Shown: positions 19,323-28,403, counted from the stretch's first letter. The stretch is 64,000 nucleotides of DNA from Jannaschia pohangensis (GCF_900113875.1 NZ_FORA01000001.1:1178001-1242000), one strand, 5' to 3'. The notes: generated from the sequence alone by a model not told the origin. Translations and numbers: made by a program.

Positions 19323-20021
19323 TTGCAGATCACCGACCGGCCAAGCCCGAACCACGGGCCACGCAAGGACGGCAATCCCCGGCCCGACCTGATCGTGATC
19401 CATTACACGGCGATGACGGGCGGCCCCGGCCCGGCGATCAAGCGGCTGTGCGATCCTGGGACCGAGGTGTCCTGCCACTATGTCATCGGGGAATCGGGCG
19501 ACATCAGCCGACTGGTCCCCGACCATCTGCGCGCCTGGCACGCCGGCGTGGGCCAATGGGGCCAATGGCACGACATCAACAGCCGTTCCATCGGGATCGA
19601 GCTGTCGAATGACGGCGCGTCGCCCTTCCCCGCCGATCAGATGACCGCGCTGGAGGCGCTGCTTCGCGACCTGATGGGGCGGCACGCCATAGGCGCAGAA
19701 GGGGTGATCGGCCATTCCGACTGTGCCCCCGGCCGCAAGATCGACCCGGGCCGGCGGTTCGACTGGCAGCGCTTCGCGCGTCAGGGTCTGGCCGTCTGGC
19801 CCAAGCCGGGAAATCCGGCGGACTCAGGCGGCTTTCGCACCCATGCCACGGCCTTCGGCTATACCGCGCCCGTCGACGACGACACCTTGCTGGCCGCCTT
19901 TCGTCTGCGGTTTCGACCCGGTGCGACCGGCCCCGTGACGGCAACCGATGCCAGCCTTGCCGCCGACCTTGCCCGCCGGTTCCCCGCGCCCCGGATTGAC
20001 GCGCCGACGCCGACCGCCTAG
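19323..20021 (+). CDS. N-acetylmuramoyl-L-alanine amidase (Amidase_2, AmiD-like)
   Basis: A 232-residue zinc amidase that cuts the bond between MurNAc and L-Ala in peptidoglycan or its fragments. Zinc ligands are visible: His in LIVIHYTAM and the pair in VIGHSDCAPGRKIDPG; the central HDINSRSIGIEL is also typical. The start is a TTG with MQITDRPSPNHGPR; no signal peptide is seen, so a cytoplasmic recycling role (AmpD-like) is possible. The C-terminal 60 residues (FGYTAPVDDDTLLAAFRLRF) are a putative peptidoglycan-binding module found in AmiD proteins. Confidence 0.88.
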   Translation: MQITDRPSPNHGPRKDGNPRPDLIVIHYTAMTGGPGPAIKRLCDPGTEVSCHYVIGESGDISRLVPDHLRAWHAGVGQWGQWHDINSRSIGIELSNDGASPFPADQMTALEALLRDLMGRHAIGAEGVIGHSDCAPGRKIDPGRRFDWQRFARQGLAVWPKPGNPADSGGFRTHATAFGYTAPVDDDTLLAAFRLRFRPGATGPVTATDASLAADLARRFPAPRIDAPTPTA

Positions 20022-20030
20022 GTCGCGGCG

Positions 20031-20415
20031 GTGCGGGGGGCCGGACGGCCGCGGGGTGCATTCCACCACGAGGAAAGTCCGGACTCCACAAAGCAACGGT
20101 GCCGGGTAACGCCCGGGCGGGGTAACCCGACGGAAAGCGCCACAGAAAACAGACCACCGTGGGTTCGCCCGCGGAAAGGGTGAAACGGTGGGGTAAGAGC
20201 CCACCGGGGGGCTGGCAACAGCGCCCGCATGGCAAGCCCCACCGGGAGCAACGCCGAATAGGGACCTCACGCTCCGGGCAACCGGTGGCACGGGCGCTTT
20301 GCCCCAGAGGTCCGGGTTGGCAGCTTGAGGCCCGAAGCGATTCGCGGTCCAGAGGAATGGTCGTCACCCGAGGGGCAGCCTTCGGGACAGAATCCGGCTT
20401 ACAGGCCCCCCGCAC
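20031..20415 (+). ncRNA. rnpB: RNase P RNA (class A)
   Basis: The catalytic RNA of RNase P, which trims tRNA 5' leaders. Evidence: the universally conserved block GAGGAAAGTCCGGACTCC (from about 20070) and the 3' block ACAGAATCCGGCTTACAG (about 20387-20404), with the 5' GTGCGGGGGG (20031) pairing to CCCCCCGCAC at 20406-20415 to form P1. Internal ACCGTGGG..CCACCGG elements and A-rich loops are consistent. Ends are set by P1, so they are approximate by a few bases. Its gene lies 9 nt past the amidase stop. The 130 bp beyond it hold no recognised gene. Confidence 0.93.
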
Positions 20416-20548
20416 ACCTTGAGATTGTTTCAGATCGGCGGAAAACGCCCATTGGCGAACAGATGTGAACTTTTTCCTTGCCATGGCGGATCAATCCTTT
20501 GTCCGATGACCTCGGGGAATGCCTGGATTAATTTTGCCGGAGGTCGTG

Positions 20549-20935
20549 ATGCCACACGCCGCCACTACCACGATTGCGTCGACAACACCTATTTCGCACC
20601 TTCCGCCGGGGTCTTTGGACCTGATCGACGACGACCGACGGCGTCGTGGACTGCTGTTTCGCGATGGTCGTATCGCCGCCCTGGGAAAGCCACTGTTGGA
20701 TGACCTCGGGTTTGATGCGGATACGAACCTGCGCGGCCTGCATTTCGCGAGTTTCTGGGCCTACCGTGATCGAACCGACGTGATGAAGGCCCTTCAGCGG
20801 GCCGCGACCGAAGACCGTGCGGAACTGAGCCTCGACCTTGCTTACGTGAAGGGGCAATCGGGCTGCTGCGACATCACACTGGAAAAAGCCCCTGTCGGCG
20901 GATTGCTGGTGCTGACGCTGGAATGCCACGACTGA
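20549..20935 (+). CDS. Small PAS-like protein, function unknown
   Basis: A 128-residue protein with a good GGAGG 5-9 nt before the ATG. The segment RRRGLLFRDGRIAALGKPLL and LHFASFWAYRDRTDVMKALQ could be a single PAS-like fold; a vicinal cysteine pair occurs in GQSGCCDITLEK. No DNA-binding, kinase or signal-peptide motif. Family unknown; a sensory or redox-responsive role is only an inference. Confidence 0.6.
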   Translation: MPHAATTTIASTTPISHLPPGSLDLIDDDRRRRGLLFRDGRIAALGKPLLDDLGFDADTNLRGLHFASFWAYRDRTDVMKALQRAATEDRAELSLDLAYVKGQSGCCDITLEKAPVGGLLVLTLECHD

Positions 20936-20959
20936 TCCGATGATCGCCCCAAGGCGCGC

Positions 20960-20987
20960 TTGACACCCCGGTGTCAGCGGCTAGAAG
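20960..20987 (+). promoter_or_regulatory. Putative rpmG promoter with palindrome in the spacer
   Basis: TTGACA (20960-20965) is a perfect -35; TAGAAG (20982-20987) is a moderate -10 at 16 bp spacing. Overlapping it, TGACACC-CC-GGTGTCA (20961-20976) is a perfect 7-bp inverted repeat, an arrangement typical of an operator. The rpmG start is 63 bp downstream. No regulator is identified. Confidence 0.5.
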
Positions 20988-21050
20988 GCAGCTTCCGGAT
21001 TTCGCGGGCGCGGCGCATCATTGCCCCCCGTTTGTTGCAGGAGACACCAG

Positions 21051-21218
21051 ATGGCGAAGCCCACCACGATCAAGATCCGGCTGAATTCCTCGGCTGGCAC
21101 CGGCCACTTCTATGTGACCAAGAAGAACGCCCGTACAATGACCGAGAAAATGACCGTACGGAAGTATGACCCCGTCGTGCGCAAGCATGTCGAGTACAAG
21201 GAAGGCAAGATCAAGTAA
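21051..21218 (+). CDS. rpmG: 50S ribosomal protein L33
   Basis: A 55-residue large-subunit ribosomal protein: [20 protein letters not shown], then [14 protein letters not shown] and the basic C-terminus [11 protein letters not shown]. It lacks the four zinc cysteines, so this is the zinc-free (C-minus) form. The start is preceded by GCAGGAGACAC. A terminator follows at 21251. Confidence 0.95.
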   Translation: MAKPTTIKIRLNSSAGTGHFYVTKKNARTMTEKMTVRKYDPVVRKHVEYKEGKIK

Positions 21219-21250
21219 GGCGAACGCCCCCTGATCACCGACCTCACGAC

Positions 21251-21283
21251 AGGCCGCGCCGGGACACCGCCGCGGCCTTTTTG
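21251..21283 (+). terminator. Intrinsic terminator after rpmG
   Basis: Stem AGGCCGCG (21251-21258) pairs with CGCGGCCT (21271-21278) and is followed immediately by TTTTTG. A strong stem plus T-run is the standard intrinsic terminator form. Confidence 0.8.
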
Positions 21284-21319
21284 TTGTCCGGACCAGCCGT
21301 TTTTCTGACCGAGGTTGCC

Positions 21320-21826
21320 ATGACAGACCATCCGACGATCCGTGCCACCACAGGCGCAGATGCCGCCGCCATCGATGCGCTTCTGGCGGTATCCTATCCC
21401 CGGCTTCTGGCGGGCGATTATTCCGCCGATCAACTGGCCCGCGCGCTTCCCCTGATGACGCGGGCCAAGCCGGAGCTGCTGGCCAGCGGCACCTACTTCC
21501 TGATCGAGGGGGCGGACGGCCAGGCCATCGCAGCCGGAGGGTGGAGCCTTGCCGCCCCCGGCACCGGCGAGACCGAGACGGGCCTGGCCCACGTGCGTCA
21601 CGTCGCCTGTCACCCCGATCACCTGCGCTGCGGCCATGCCCGGCGCATCCTGGACAACATCATCCGCACTTCCCGGGACGCGTGGGTGACAGACCTCGAC
21701 TGCCTGTCCACGCTGACGGCGGTGCCATTCTATGCGGCACAGGGGTTCGCGGTCATCGCCCGGGTGGATGTTCCTATCGGCGGGCGGGTGCCCTTTCCGT
21801 CCGTACAGATGCGGCGGGCGATCTGA
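21320..21826 (+). CDS. GNAT-family N-acetyltransferase
   Basis: A 168-residue acetyltransferase. MTDHPTIRATTGADAAAID starts the fold; the acetyl-CoA loop appears as VACHPDHLRCGHARRILDNI, a variant of the R/Q-x-x-G-x-G/A motif, followed by FYAAQGFAVIARVDV. The substrate is unknown. It could act on a small amine or a protein N-terminus. Confidence 0.8.
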   Translation: MTDHPTIRATTGADAAAIDALLAVSYPRLLAGDYSADQLARALPLMTRAKPELLASGTYFLIEGADGQAIAAGGWSLAAPGTGETETGLAHVRHVACHPDHLRCGHARRILDNIIRTSRDAWVTDLDCLSTLTAVPFYAAQGFAVIARVDVPIGGRVPFPSVQMRRAI

Positions 21827-21831
21827 AGTCG

Positions 21832-22992
21832 TCAGGCGAACAGGCCCGGGTCCGATCCCATATCGAGGCCCGGAAACACCAGCGACGACAGGGCCGCGCG
21901 GTCAGTCCCGAAAAGCCCATGCATGGCCCAGGCCGCATAAGCCCGCACGTCGCCCGTCGGCATGAGGTCGCGCCGGTCCAGCAGGGCCGCCTCGGACAGG
22001 CCGGGCCAGTCGCCCCAGACCTTGCCGCCGCGCAGGGCACCACCGGCCAGGATCATCGTGCCGCCCGTGCCGTGGTCCGTCCCACGCGTGCCGTTCTCGA
22101 ATGCGGTCCTGCCGAACTCGGTCATCGTCAGAACCAGCGTGCGATCCCAGTCGGGACCAAGATCGGTCTTGAGGCGCAGCAACCCCTCCGACAGCGCGCG
22201 CAGACCGCGGGTGATCTGGTTGTCCTGACCCCGATGCGTGTCCCAGCCGCCAAGTGAAAGGGCCGCGATTCGGGCGTCGGCGCGCAATTGGGCGGCGGTG
22301 AAGGCGAAGAGCGCGTCGGTCTGATTGCCCTCCGCGTTGGTCGTGAGCCCGGCGAGGTCCAGCGCTTCCTCGGCTGCGGCCAGAAAGAGGGGGTCGTCGT
22401 GATAGCTGTGCAGCAGCAGGTCCGCTGTCGCGGGCGCCATATCGAGACTGGCATCCGGGGCCCAACTGGCATGGTCCGCTGCGCCACGCAGGATCAGCAT
22501 CTCTTCGCGCCCCACGGCAAAGGCGGTGCGCCCATGTGCGTCGGGCAAAAGCGGCAACAGCCGGTTCAGCCAACCGTCCCGACCCGTCATCGGCGGAACC
22601 TCTCCGGCGGTGCCCGCCTCCAGAATGTCCTGCCCGTCGAAATGGCTGCGCTTGCCGCGATAGGGCGTGCTGACCGCCTGCGCGAACCCCAACTGGCCCG
22701 CGCGCCAGAGCGGCATCAGGTCGCCCAGTCCGGGATGGAGCGCATGGAACCCCGTCAGGTCCAGCGCCCCGGCGGCGGGCCCGATCGCGAACCCCGGACG
22801 CAAGGCGGCAAGCGCCGGATCGCCGTAGGGTTGCAAGGCGTCCAACCCGTCCATGGCGCCGCGCAGGATCACCACCACCAGCCGATTGTCTGTGGGCAGG
22901 GCGGCAAAGCTCATCGGGGTCATCAGGGGGAAGGCTGCCGCCGAACAGCCCAGAAGGCTCAGGAAACGGCGGCGGTCGGGCCTCAGATCCAT
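21832..22992 (-). CDS. DUF1501 family exported protein
   Basis: A 386-residue protein with a twin-arginine-like signal (DLRPDRRRFLSLLGCSAAAF), so Tat export is likely. The mature part, starting near NRLVVVILRGAMDGLDALQPYGD, belongs to DUF1501, an alkaline-phosphatase/sulfatase-like superfamily of unknown activity. Motifs VLTMTEFGRTAFENGTRGTDHGTGGTM (in part) include the conserved TEFGR and HG. Its start is 4 nt from the DUF1800 gene stop; the two families are regularly found together. Confidence 0.88.
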   Translation of the reverse strand: MDLRPDRRRFLSLLGCSAAAFPLMTPMSFAALPTDNRLVVVILRGAMDGLDALQPYGDPALAALRPGFAIGPAAGALDLTGFHALHPGLGDLMPLWRAGQLGFAQAVSTPYRGKRSHFDGQDILEAGTAGEVPPMTGRDGWLNRLLPLLPDAHGRTAFAVGREEMLILRGAADHASWAPDASLDMAPATADLLLHSYHDDPLFLAAAEEALDLAGLTTNAEGNQTDALFAFTAAQLRADARIAALSLGGWDTHRGQDNQITRGLRALSEGLLRLKTDLGPDWDRTLVLTMTEFGRTAFENGTRGTDHGTGGTMILAGGALRGGKVWGDWPGLSEAALLDRRDLMPTGDVRAYAAWAMHGLFGTDRAALSSLVFPGLDMGSDPGLFA

Positions 22993-22996
22993 GGCG

Positions 22997-24343
22997 TCAT
23001 CTCCGTTGCATTTCAGGGGCAGCAAGAATGAGTCCGATCCCGGCGGCACGGTCCTCGGCGGCGTCGGCGGCAAAGCGCAGGCGTGCGCTCGCCAAGGGCC
23101 CGAGCGCCGTGTCCACGAACGCCCGAGGGTCAGGCGCAGGGTCGAGGGTGCCCGCCACCCGCATCGCCCAATCGAGCCGGGCAGCCAGACCTTGCGGCGT
23201 GATCCAGGCGGCGCCATCCTCGGGCCAGCCATCGGGCCCGGAGGGACGCAGCCAGGTCTGCCCCATCTGGAGCAGCGGGGTCGTGAGCCATTGGCGCAAG
23301 GTGCGCACCGGGGCATCGGCCAACGCGGCGCCCTGCCCTGTCACGCGCGCGACGGCGGCAACATAATCCAGCGGTCGACGCACCTTTTGCAGCGTTTCCG
23401 ACCAGGCCGCCGGATGATCCAGCATGGCGCCATAGACCGCCATCAGATCACCGTCCGTCGCGCGCCAGGCGGCGTCCATTGCAGCGACAAGTCCGGGGTC
23501 GGGGTCGTCCGCCACGAAATGCACCGCCAGCTTGCGCGACAGGTAGCGCGCCGTGTCGGGATGGACGGACAGATCCTCCAGCACTCGGTCGATGTCGCCC
23601 GGATCCGGTCGGTCGCCCCCATAGCTGCGACCCAGAACCGTCTCGGCCCCGGGCTCCGCGATGTTGACGCGGAACAGGCTCTGCCCTTCCTTGTCGAGGC
23701 TGAGGCCGGTCAGAAGTTCCGCCAGTTCCCGCACATCGGTCTGGCTGTACCGCGCGCCGACGCCCAGGGTGTGCAGCTCCAGAACCTCGCGGGCCAGGTT
23801 CTCGTTCAGGCCGCCGCCCCGTCGTCCGCGCGGCGAATTCGGCCCGATGGAACTGCCCTGATCCAGATAGGCGACCATCGCCGGATGCGTCACCGCCGCC
23901 CGCAGAAGATCGGCAAAGCGCCCGGTCAGATGGGGGCGCAAAGCATCTTCGTGATAGCCACCGACCGTGCGACGCAGGAAACCACGGCTGTCCTCCACCG
24001 CGAAATGGTCGGCCCAGAACCACATCAGACGTTCGCGCATCCCGTCGCGCGTGATCGCGGCGCGGGCAATCGTGCGGCCAAGATCGACGTGATAGCGAGC
24101 GTTGAGCGACTGGTTCACGCGCCGATATTCGGCTTCCTTCTGCGGATCGGTCCGGCGCTCCTGACGCAGGCGAATGAACTCAACGGCCTCAAGGACGCGG
24201 ATATCCCAACCCTCGACCGGAATCGCCGCTTGCGCCTGATCCGGCCCCGCCAACAACGCCAGAACCTCCGCTCCGTCGGTCGGCGCAGCAAGGTCAGGGG
24301 ACAGACCGGTGCCAAACCGGATGGCGGCAATGGTGGATCTCAT
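22997..24343 (-). CDS. DUF1800 family protein
   Basis: A 448-residue DUF1800 protein, unknown function, usually paired with DUF1501. Evidence: MRSTIAAIRFGTGLSPD, RERLMWFWADHFAVED, the NENLAREVLELHTLGVG motif, and DVRELAELLTGLSL. No clear signal peptide; the partner may provide export, or it remains cytoplasmic. The pair forms one operon on the minus strand. Confidence 0.87.
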   Translation of the reverse strand: MRSTIAAIRFGTGLSPDLAAPTDGAEVLALLAGPDQAQAAIPVEGWDIRVLEAVEFIRLRQERRTDPQKEAEYRRVNQSLNARYHVDLGRTIARAAITRDGMRERLMWFWADHFAVEDSRGFLRRTVGGYHEDALRPHLTGRFADLLRAAVTHPAMVAYLDQGSSIGPNSPRGRRGGGLNENLAREVLELHTLGVGARYSQTDVRELAELLTGLSLDKEGQSLFRVNIAEPGAETVLGRSYGGDRPDPGDIDRVLEDLSVHPDTARYLSRKLAVHFVADDPDPGLVAAMDAAWRATDGDLMAVYGAMLDHPAAWSETLQKVRRPLDYVAAVARVTGQGAALADAPVRTLRQWLTTPLLQMGQTWLRPSGPDGWPEDGAAWITPQGLAARLDWAMRVAGTLDPAPDPRAFVDTALGPLASARLRFAADAAEDRAAGIGLILAAPEMQRR

Positions 24344-24542
24344 CCCATCTAGATAAGCTTCGCCGCGGCCTGCGCACAGAGGTCGCTGGCAAAATCGCAG
24401 CAGACCGGCAACAAACCTCCCGTTCCCGATCCGTTCCGTGCGGGTTTGGGCGTGACGGCGGCGGGGACGACCGCTAGATATGGGGGATGATCCGCCCTGC
24501 CCTCCCACTGCTGACATTTCTGCGCCGCCTCACGGGGTCCGC

Positions 24543-25532
24543 ATGATGGATGGCACGTCGTTCGGATCGACCCGCCTCACGTCGGTTGAGGTCTGCGCGG
24601 GAGCCGGCGGGCAGGCTCTGGGGTTGGAGCAGGCGGGTTTCGACCACCTCGCCCTCTGCGAGATCGAGGCCCATGCCCGCGCGACGCTGCGCCTGAACCG
24701 CCCCGCCTGGAACGTGATCGAGGGCGCGGGTGCCGACCTCAAGACGTTCGATGCCACGCCCTACGCGGGCGTGGACCTTCTGGCCGGCGGCCTGCCCTGC
24801 CCGCCGTTTTCCGTGGCTGGTCAACAGCTTGGCGCACGGGACGAGCGGAACCTGTTCGACGACTTCCTGCGCATCGTCGGCCAGTGCCAGCCCAAGGCCG
24901 TCTTCATCGAGAATGTGCGCGGTTTTCTGGACCCGACCTTCGCCGATTTCCGCAAGCGGCTGGTGGGGCAATTTCGCAGGCGCGGCTATGCGGTCGACTG
25001 GCGCTTGCTGAACGCCTCCGATTTCGGCGTGCCGCAGCTGCGTCCCCGCGTGGCCATCGTCGGGTTTCGCAAGGGCGCGGCCAAGGGGTTCACCTGGCCC
25101 GAACCCGTCGGCGCGCCGCCCCCGACCGTGGGCGAGGCGTTGCGCGACCAGATGGCGGCGGGCGGTTGGCCCGGGGCCGCAGCCTGGTCCGATGGCGCGC
25201 AGAGCGTGGCCCCGACGCTGGTCGGCGGCTCCAAGAAACACGGCGGCCCCGATCTTGGCCCGACCCGCGCCCGGCGCGCGTGGCGTGACCTTGGGGTGGA
25301 AGGGAGGACCCTCGCCGAGGCGCCCCCCGGCCCGGACCATCAGGGGCTGCCCCGCCTGACCGTCCAGATGGCCGCCCGAATTCAGGGTTTTCCCGCCGAC
25401 TGGGTGTTTTCGGGTCGCAAGACGCCCGCCTATCGGCAGGTCGGCAATGCCTTCCCCCCGCCCGTGGCCCAGGCCGTCGGGGCGCAGATCGCGGCGGCCC
25501 TGCTGCGCGCCCGCGTCCCGTGCGACAGCTGA
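24543..25532 (+). CDS. C5-cytosine DNA methyltransferase of a type II RM system
   Basis: Adds a methyl group to carbon 5 of cytosine in a short recognition sequence, protecting the host from the adjacent nuclease. The 329-residue enzyme shows the family order: motif I EVCAGAGGQALGLEQAGF, motif IV GGLPCPPFS with catalytic Cys, motif VI ENVRGF, motif VIII QLRPR, target-recognition region around 215-285, motif X QVGNAFPPPVAQAVG. Start ATG at 24543 or the next codon; a longer start at 24480 adds 21 residues without known conservation. It is 1 nt ahead of the nuclease gene. Sequence recognised probably GCCGGC by analogy to the nuclease. Confidence 0.9.
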   Translation: MMDGTSFGSTRLTSVEVCAGAGGQALGLEQAGFDHLALCEIEAHARATLRLNRPAWNVIEGAGADLKTFDATPYAGVDLLAGGLPCPPFSVAGQQLGARDERNLFDDFLRIVGQCQPKAVFIENVRGFLDPTFADFRKRLVGQFRRRGYAVDWRLLNASDFGVPQLRPRVAIVGFRKGAAKGFTWPEPVGAPPPTVGEALRDQMAAGGWPGAAAWSDGAQSVAPTLVGGSKKHGGPDLGPTRARRAWRDLGVEGRTLAEAPPGPDHQGLPRLTVQMAARIQGFPADWVFSGRKTPAYRQVGNAFPPPVAQAVGAQIAAALLRARVPCDS

Positions 25533-25533
25533 C

Positions 25534-26373
25534 GTGACCGTTTTCGCCGACCTGCGCCGCCAGTTTCACGCGACCCTTCTGGCCGAAGTCCTGACCCTGT
25601 CGGGCACCGGAGTGGCCAGCAACGCCGACAAGAGCAGCAAATGGAGCCGGATGTTCGCCGCCGGGATCATCGAGCGGATCGGCCATGCCGCCGTCGCTCC
25701 AAAGCTGGCCGGCCAGACATCGGGCGCGCGGTTCGAGGTGATCTGCGCCCAGTTCCTGACCGCGACGCAGGCACATCTGACCCACCTGCGCCCAGGCCGG
25801 TTCGAGGTGGAGGTCGGCGGCCATATCGCGCGGTTCCGGCAATATGCCCATCTCGACGAGCTTGAGGCGATTGCCCGGTCCAATCGCGAAATCGCCACGG
25901 CGCTTGGCTCCGACTACCTCATCAAGCCCGACATCCTCATCTCGCGCCAGCCCGAGGGCGACCGGGTCATCAACGCCCATGCGGCGCTGGTCGATTGGGA
26001 CGTGGCGGGGCTCAGCGATCTGCGGGCGGGGATGACGGCGATGCCGCTTCTGCACGCCTCGGTCAGTTGCAAATGGACGTTGCGCAGCGACCGGGCGCAG
26101 AATGCGCGGTCCGAGGGGCTGAACCTGGTGCGCAACCGCAAGGGGCCCTTGCCGCATATCGTGGTCGTCACGGGTGAGCCGCTGCCAAGTCGGATCGCGT
26201 CACTGGCCCTCGGGACCGGGGACATCGATTGTGTCTATCACTTCGCTCTGCCCGAGTTGCGCGATGTGCTGACGACCCCCGGCAACGCGGCCTATCTGGA
26301 AACGCTGGACATGATGGTCGAGGGGGGCCGCCTCAAGGATATCAGCGACTTGCCCCTCGACCTCGTGTCCTAG
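25534..26373 (+). CDS. NgoMIV-like type II restriction endonuclease
   Basis: A 279-residue nuclease beginning at GTG 25534. The PD-(D/E)XK core of the NgoMIV/Cfr10I group is visible: Glu68 (ARFEVIC), Asp133 (IKPDILIS), Ser178 and Lys180 in [13 protein letters not shown], and Glu194. The spacings (Asp to Ser 45, Ser to Lys 2, Lys to Glu 14) equal those I recall for NgoMIV (D140, S185, K187, E201), and RSDR matches its base-contacting residues. NgoMIV is 286 residues and cuts GCCGGC. The overlap with the methyltransferase gene supports a paired RM system. Target specificity is inferred. Confidence 0.87.
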   Translation: MTVFADLRRQFHATLLAEVLTLSGTGVASNADKSSKWSRMFAAGIIERIGHAAVAPKLAGQTSGARFEVICAQFLTATQAHLTHLRPGRFEVEVGGHIARFRQYAHLDELEAIARSNREIATALGSDYLIKPDILISRQPEGDRVINAHAALVDWDVAGLSDLRAGMTAMPLLHASVSCKWTLRSDRAQNARSEGLNLVRNRKGPLPHIVVVTGEPLPSRIASLALGTGDIDCVYHFALPELRDVLTTPGNAAYLETLDMMVEGGRLKDISDLPLDLVS

Positions 26374-28403
26374 TCCTTGGGCACAAGGCGCAGTCCAAGC
26401 TCCATCAGCTGACCGGAAATCGGCTCGCTCGGCGCGCCCATCATCAGGTCTTCGGCCCGCTGGTTCATCGGGAAGAGAATGACTTCGCGGATGTTCGCCT
26501 CGTCCGCCAAGAGCATGACGATCCGGTCAATGCCGGCGGCACAGCCCCCGTGGGGCGGCGCGCCGAACTGGAACGCCTTGACCATGCCGCCAAAGCGCTT
26601 GTGGACCTCATTCGCCGAATAGCCGGCCAGCTCGAATGCCTTGAACATGATCTCGGGCTTGTGGTTCCGGATCGCGCCGGAAATCAGCTCATAGCCGTTG
26701 CAGGCAAGGTCATACTGATAGCCGAGCACCTCAAGCGGATCACCGTTCAGCGCTTCCATCCCGCCCTGAGGCATCGAGAAGGGGTTGTGGCTGAAGTCGA
26801 TTTTCCCCTCGTCGTCCTTTTCATACATCGGGAAGTCGACGATCCAGGCAAAGGCGAAGCGATCTTTGTCGGTTAAGCCAAGTTCGTCGCCAATCACGGT
26901 CCGCGCACGGCCTGCGACGCTTTCGAAGTCGGAGGCTTTGCCGCCAAGGAAGAAGGCAGCATCGCCAACACCGAGGTTCAATTGCTTCCGGATCTCCTCC
27001 GTTCGTGCGAGCCCAATGTTCTTTGCCAGCGGCCCAGCCGCTTCGATCGCGCCCATGCCTGCCTTCAAAACTGCCTGAGCGCGCTTAAATTCTCCAGCCT
27101 CTACAGCGGCCAGAGCTTCGTTCAGGAACTTTTCTCTTGCGGCAATCGTTTCGCTATCTGAAAGTTCAATCTGTTGAACTTGCTCTTTGAGTTGATCCCA
27201 AGACTGGATCAACGCGTCTCTAGCGTCTTCAAGCTCCCTGTTTCCCTCCCATTCGTCGATCTTGTCTGCCAGTGCAGTCATACTAGCGTGCAATTCCTCA
27301 AATTTCTCTGGATCACCGAATTTGCGCCAGAAGATATACCCCATCCCCGGCAGGCCCTGTTCCTGGGCGAATTTGTTCATCCGGTCGCAGAACTTGCGCG
27401 ACCCCCCCGTGGGGGCCGGGATGGCGCGGATCTCGGTGCCGTCCTTCTCCAGCAGCGAGGCGAAGATGGCAAAGCCGGAGCCGCGGAAATGCTCGGAGAC
27501 GTCCTGCATCCGGATCGGGTTGCGAAGGTCCGGCTTGTCTGTTCCGAACATCAGCGCCGAATCCTTGTAGCTGATCTGCGGCCATTCGGCATCGACCTTG
27601 CGACCGCCGCCGAACTCTTCGAACAGGCCAGCGACTACAGGCTGAATCGTATCGAAAACATCCTGTTGGTCAACGAAGCTCATCTCCATGTCCAGCTGGT
27701 AGAAGTCGGTCGGCGAGCGGTCGGCGCGGGGGTCTTCGTCGCGGAAGCAAGGCGCGATTTGAAAGTACTTATCGAACCCTGACACCATCAGCAGCTGCTT
27801 GAACTGCTGCGGCGCCTGCGGCAGGGCATAGACCTTGCCGGGGTGAAGACGCGACGGCACGATGAAGTCGCGCGCGCCTTCGGGCGACGATGCGGTAATG
27901 ATCGGTGTCTGGAACTCGTTGAAGCCCTGATCCCACATCCGGTTGCGGATGGAGCGGACGACATTGGACCGCAGCTTCATGTTGCGCTGCATCGCGTCGC
28001 GGCGCAGATCGAGGAAGCGATACTTCAGCCGCGTCTCTTCGGGGTATTCCTGATCGCCGAAGACCATCAGCGGCAATTCGTCCGCCGATCCCAGAACCTC
28101 CAGATCGCGCACGAAAACCTCGACTTCGCCCGTGGGGATCTTGGGGTTGACCAGTTCGGGATCACGGGCCTTCACGGTGCCGTCGATGCGGATGCAGTAT
28201 TCGGACCGCACCTTCTCCATCTGGGCAAACACGGGGCTGTCAGGATCGCAGAGCACCTGCGTGATGCCATAGGTGTCGCGCAGGTCGACAAACAGGATAC
28301 CGCCATGGTCGCGGATGCGGTGGACCCACCCCGACAGGCGGACGGTGTCGCCCACATCGGACTTGGTCAGACCGGCGCAGGTATGGGTACGGTAGGCGTG
28401 CAT
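26370..28403 (-). CDS. aspS: Aspartate--tRNA ligase with an unusual internal insertion
   Basis: Class II synthetase charging tRNA(Asp), perhaps also tRNA(Asn) given GatCA. Normal parts: N-terminal anticodon-binding domain, [15 protein letters not shown] (motif 2 region), [25 protein letters not shown], and the motif 3 region [17 protein letters not shown]. The protein has 677 residues, about 85 more than the usual 590. The excess sits between GYIFWR (ends residue 360) and [14 protein letters not shown]: a highly charged, helical stretch ([20 protein letters not shown] in part) encoded at 27060-27323. By my count 119 of 240 bases in 27061-27300 are G or C, against clearly higher values in the flanks. 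It is in frame and not interrupted, so the enzyme is probably functional. Confidence 0.93.
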   Translation of the reverse strand: MHAYRTHTCAGLTKSDVGDTVRLSGWVHRIRDHGGILFVDLRDTYGITQVLCDPDSPVFAQMEKVRSEYCIRIDGTVKARDPELVNPKIPTGEVEVFVRDLEVLGSADELPLMVFGDQEYPEETRLKYRFLDLRRDAMQRNMKLRSNVVRSIRNRMWDQGFNEFQTPIITASSPEGARDFIVPSRLHPGKVYALPQAPQQFKQLLMVSGFDKYFQIAPCFRDEDPRADRSPTDFYQLDMEMSFVDQQDVFDTIQPVVAGLFEEFGGGRKVDAEWPQISYKDSALMFGTDKPDLRNPIRMQDVSEHFRGSGFAIFASLLEKDGTEIRAIPAPTGGSRKFCDRMNKFAQEQGLPGMGYIFWRKFGDPEKFEELHASMTALADKIDEWEGNRELEDARDALIQSWDQLKEQVQQIELSDSETIAAREKFLNEALAAVEAGEFKRAQAVLKAGMGAIEAAGPLAKNIGLARTEEIRKQLNLGVGDAAFFLGGKASDFESVAGRARTVIGDELGLTDKDRFAFAWIVDFPMYEKDDEGKIDFSHNPFSMPQGGMEALNGDPLEVLGYQYDLACNGYELISGAIRNHKPEIMFKAFELAGYSANEVHKRFGGMVKAFQFGAPPHGGCAAGIDRIVMLLADEANIREVILFPMNQRAEDLMMGAPSEPISGQLMELGLRLVPKD
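27060..27323 (-). other. In-frame foreign-looking insertion inside aspS
   Basis: About 264 bp coding for roughly 85-88 residues rich in Glu, Lys, Ala, Leu and Gln, likely a helical hairpin or coiled coil, inserted at the end of the GAD domain of AspRS. Base composition (about 50 percent G+C) and codons such as AGA, TTG, GTA and TTT differ from the neighbouring genes. No terminal repeats, stop codons or intein splice motifs were seen. Confidence 0.8.

Noticed and set aside
20159..20422. Open frames inside RNase P RNA
   Set aside because: The conserved RNase P blocks and P1 pairing explain the region; frames have no ribosome site.
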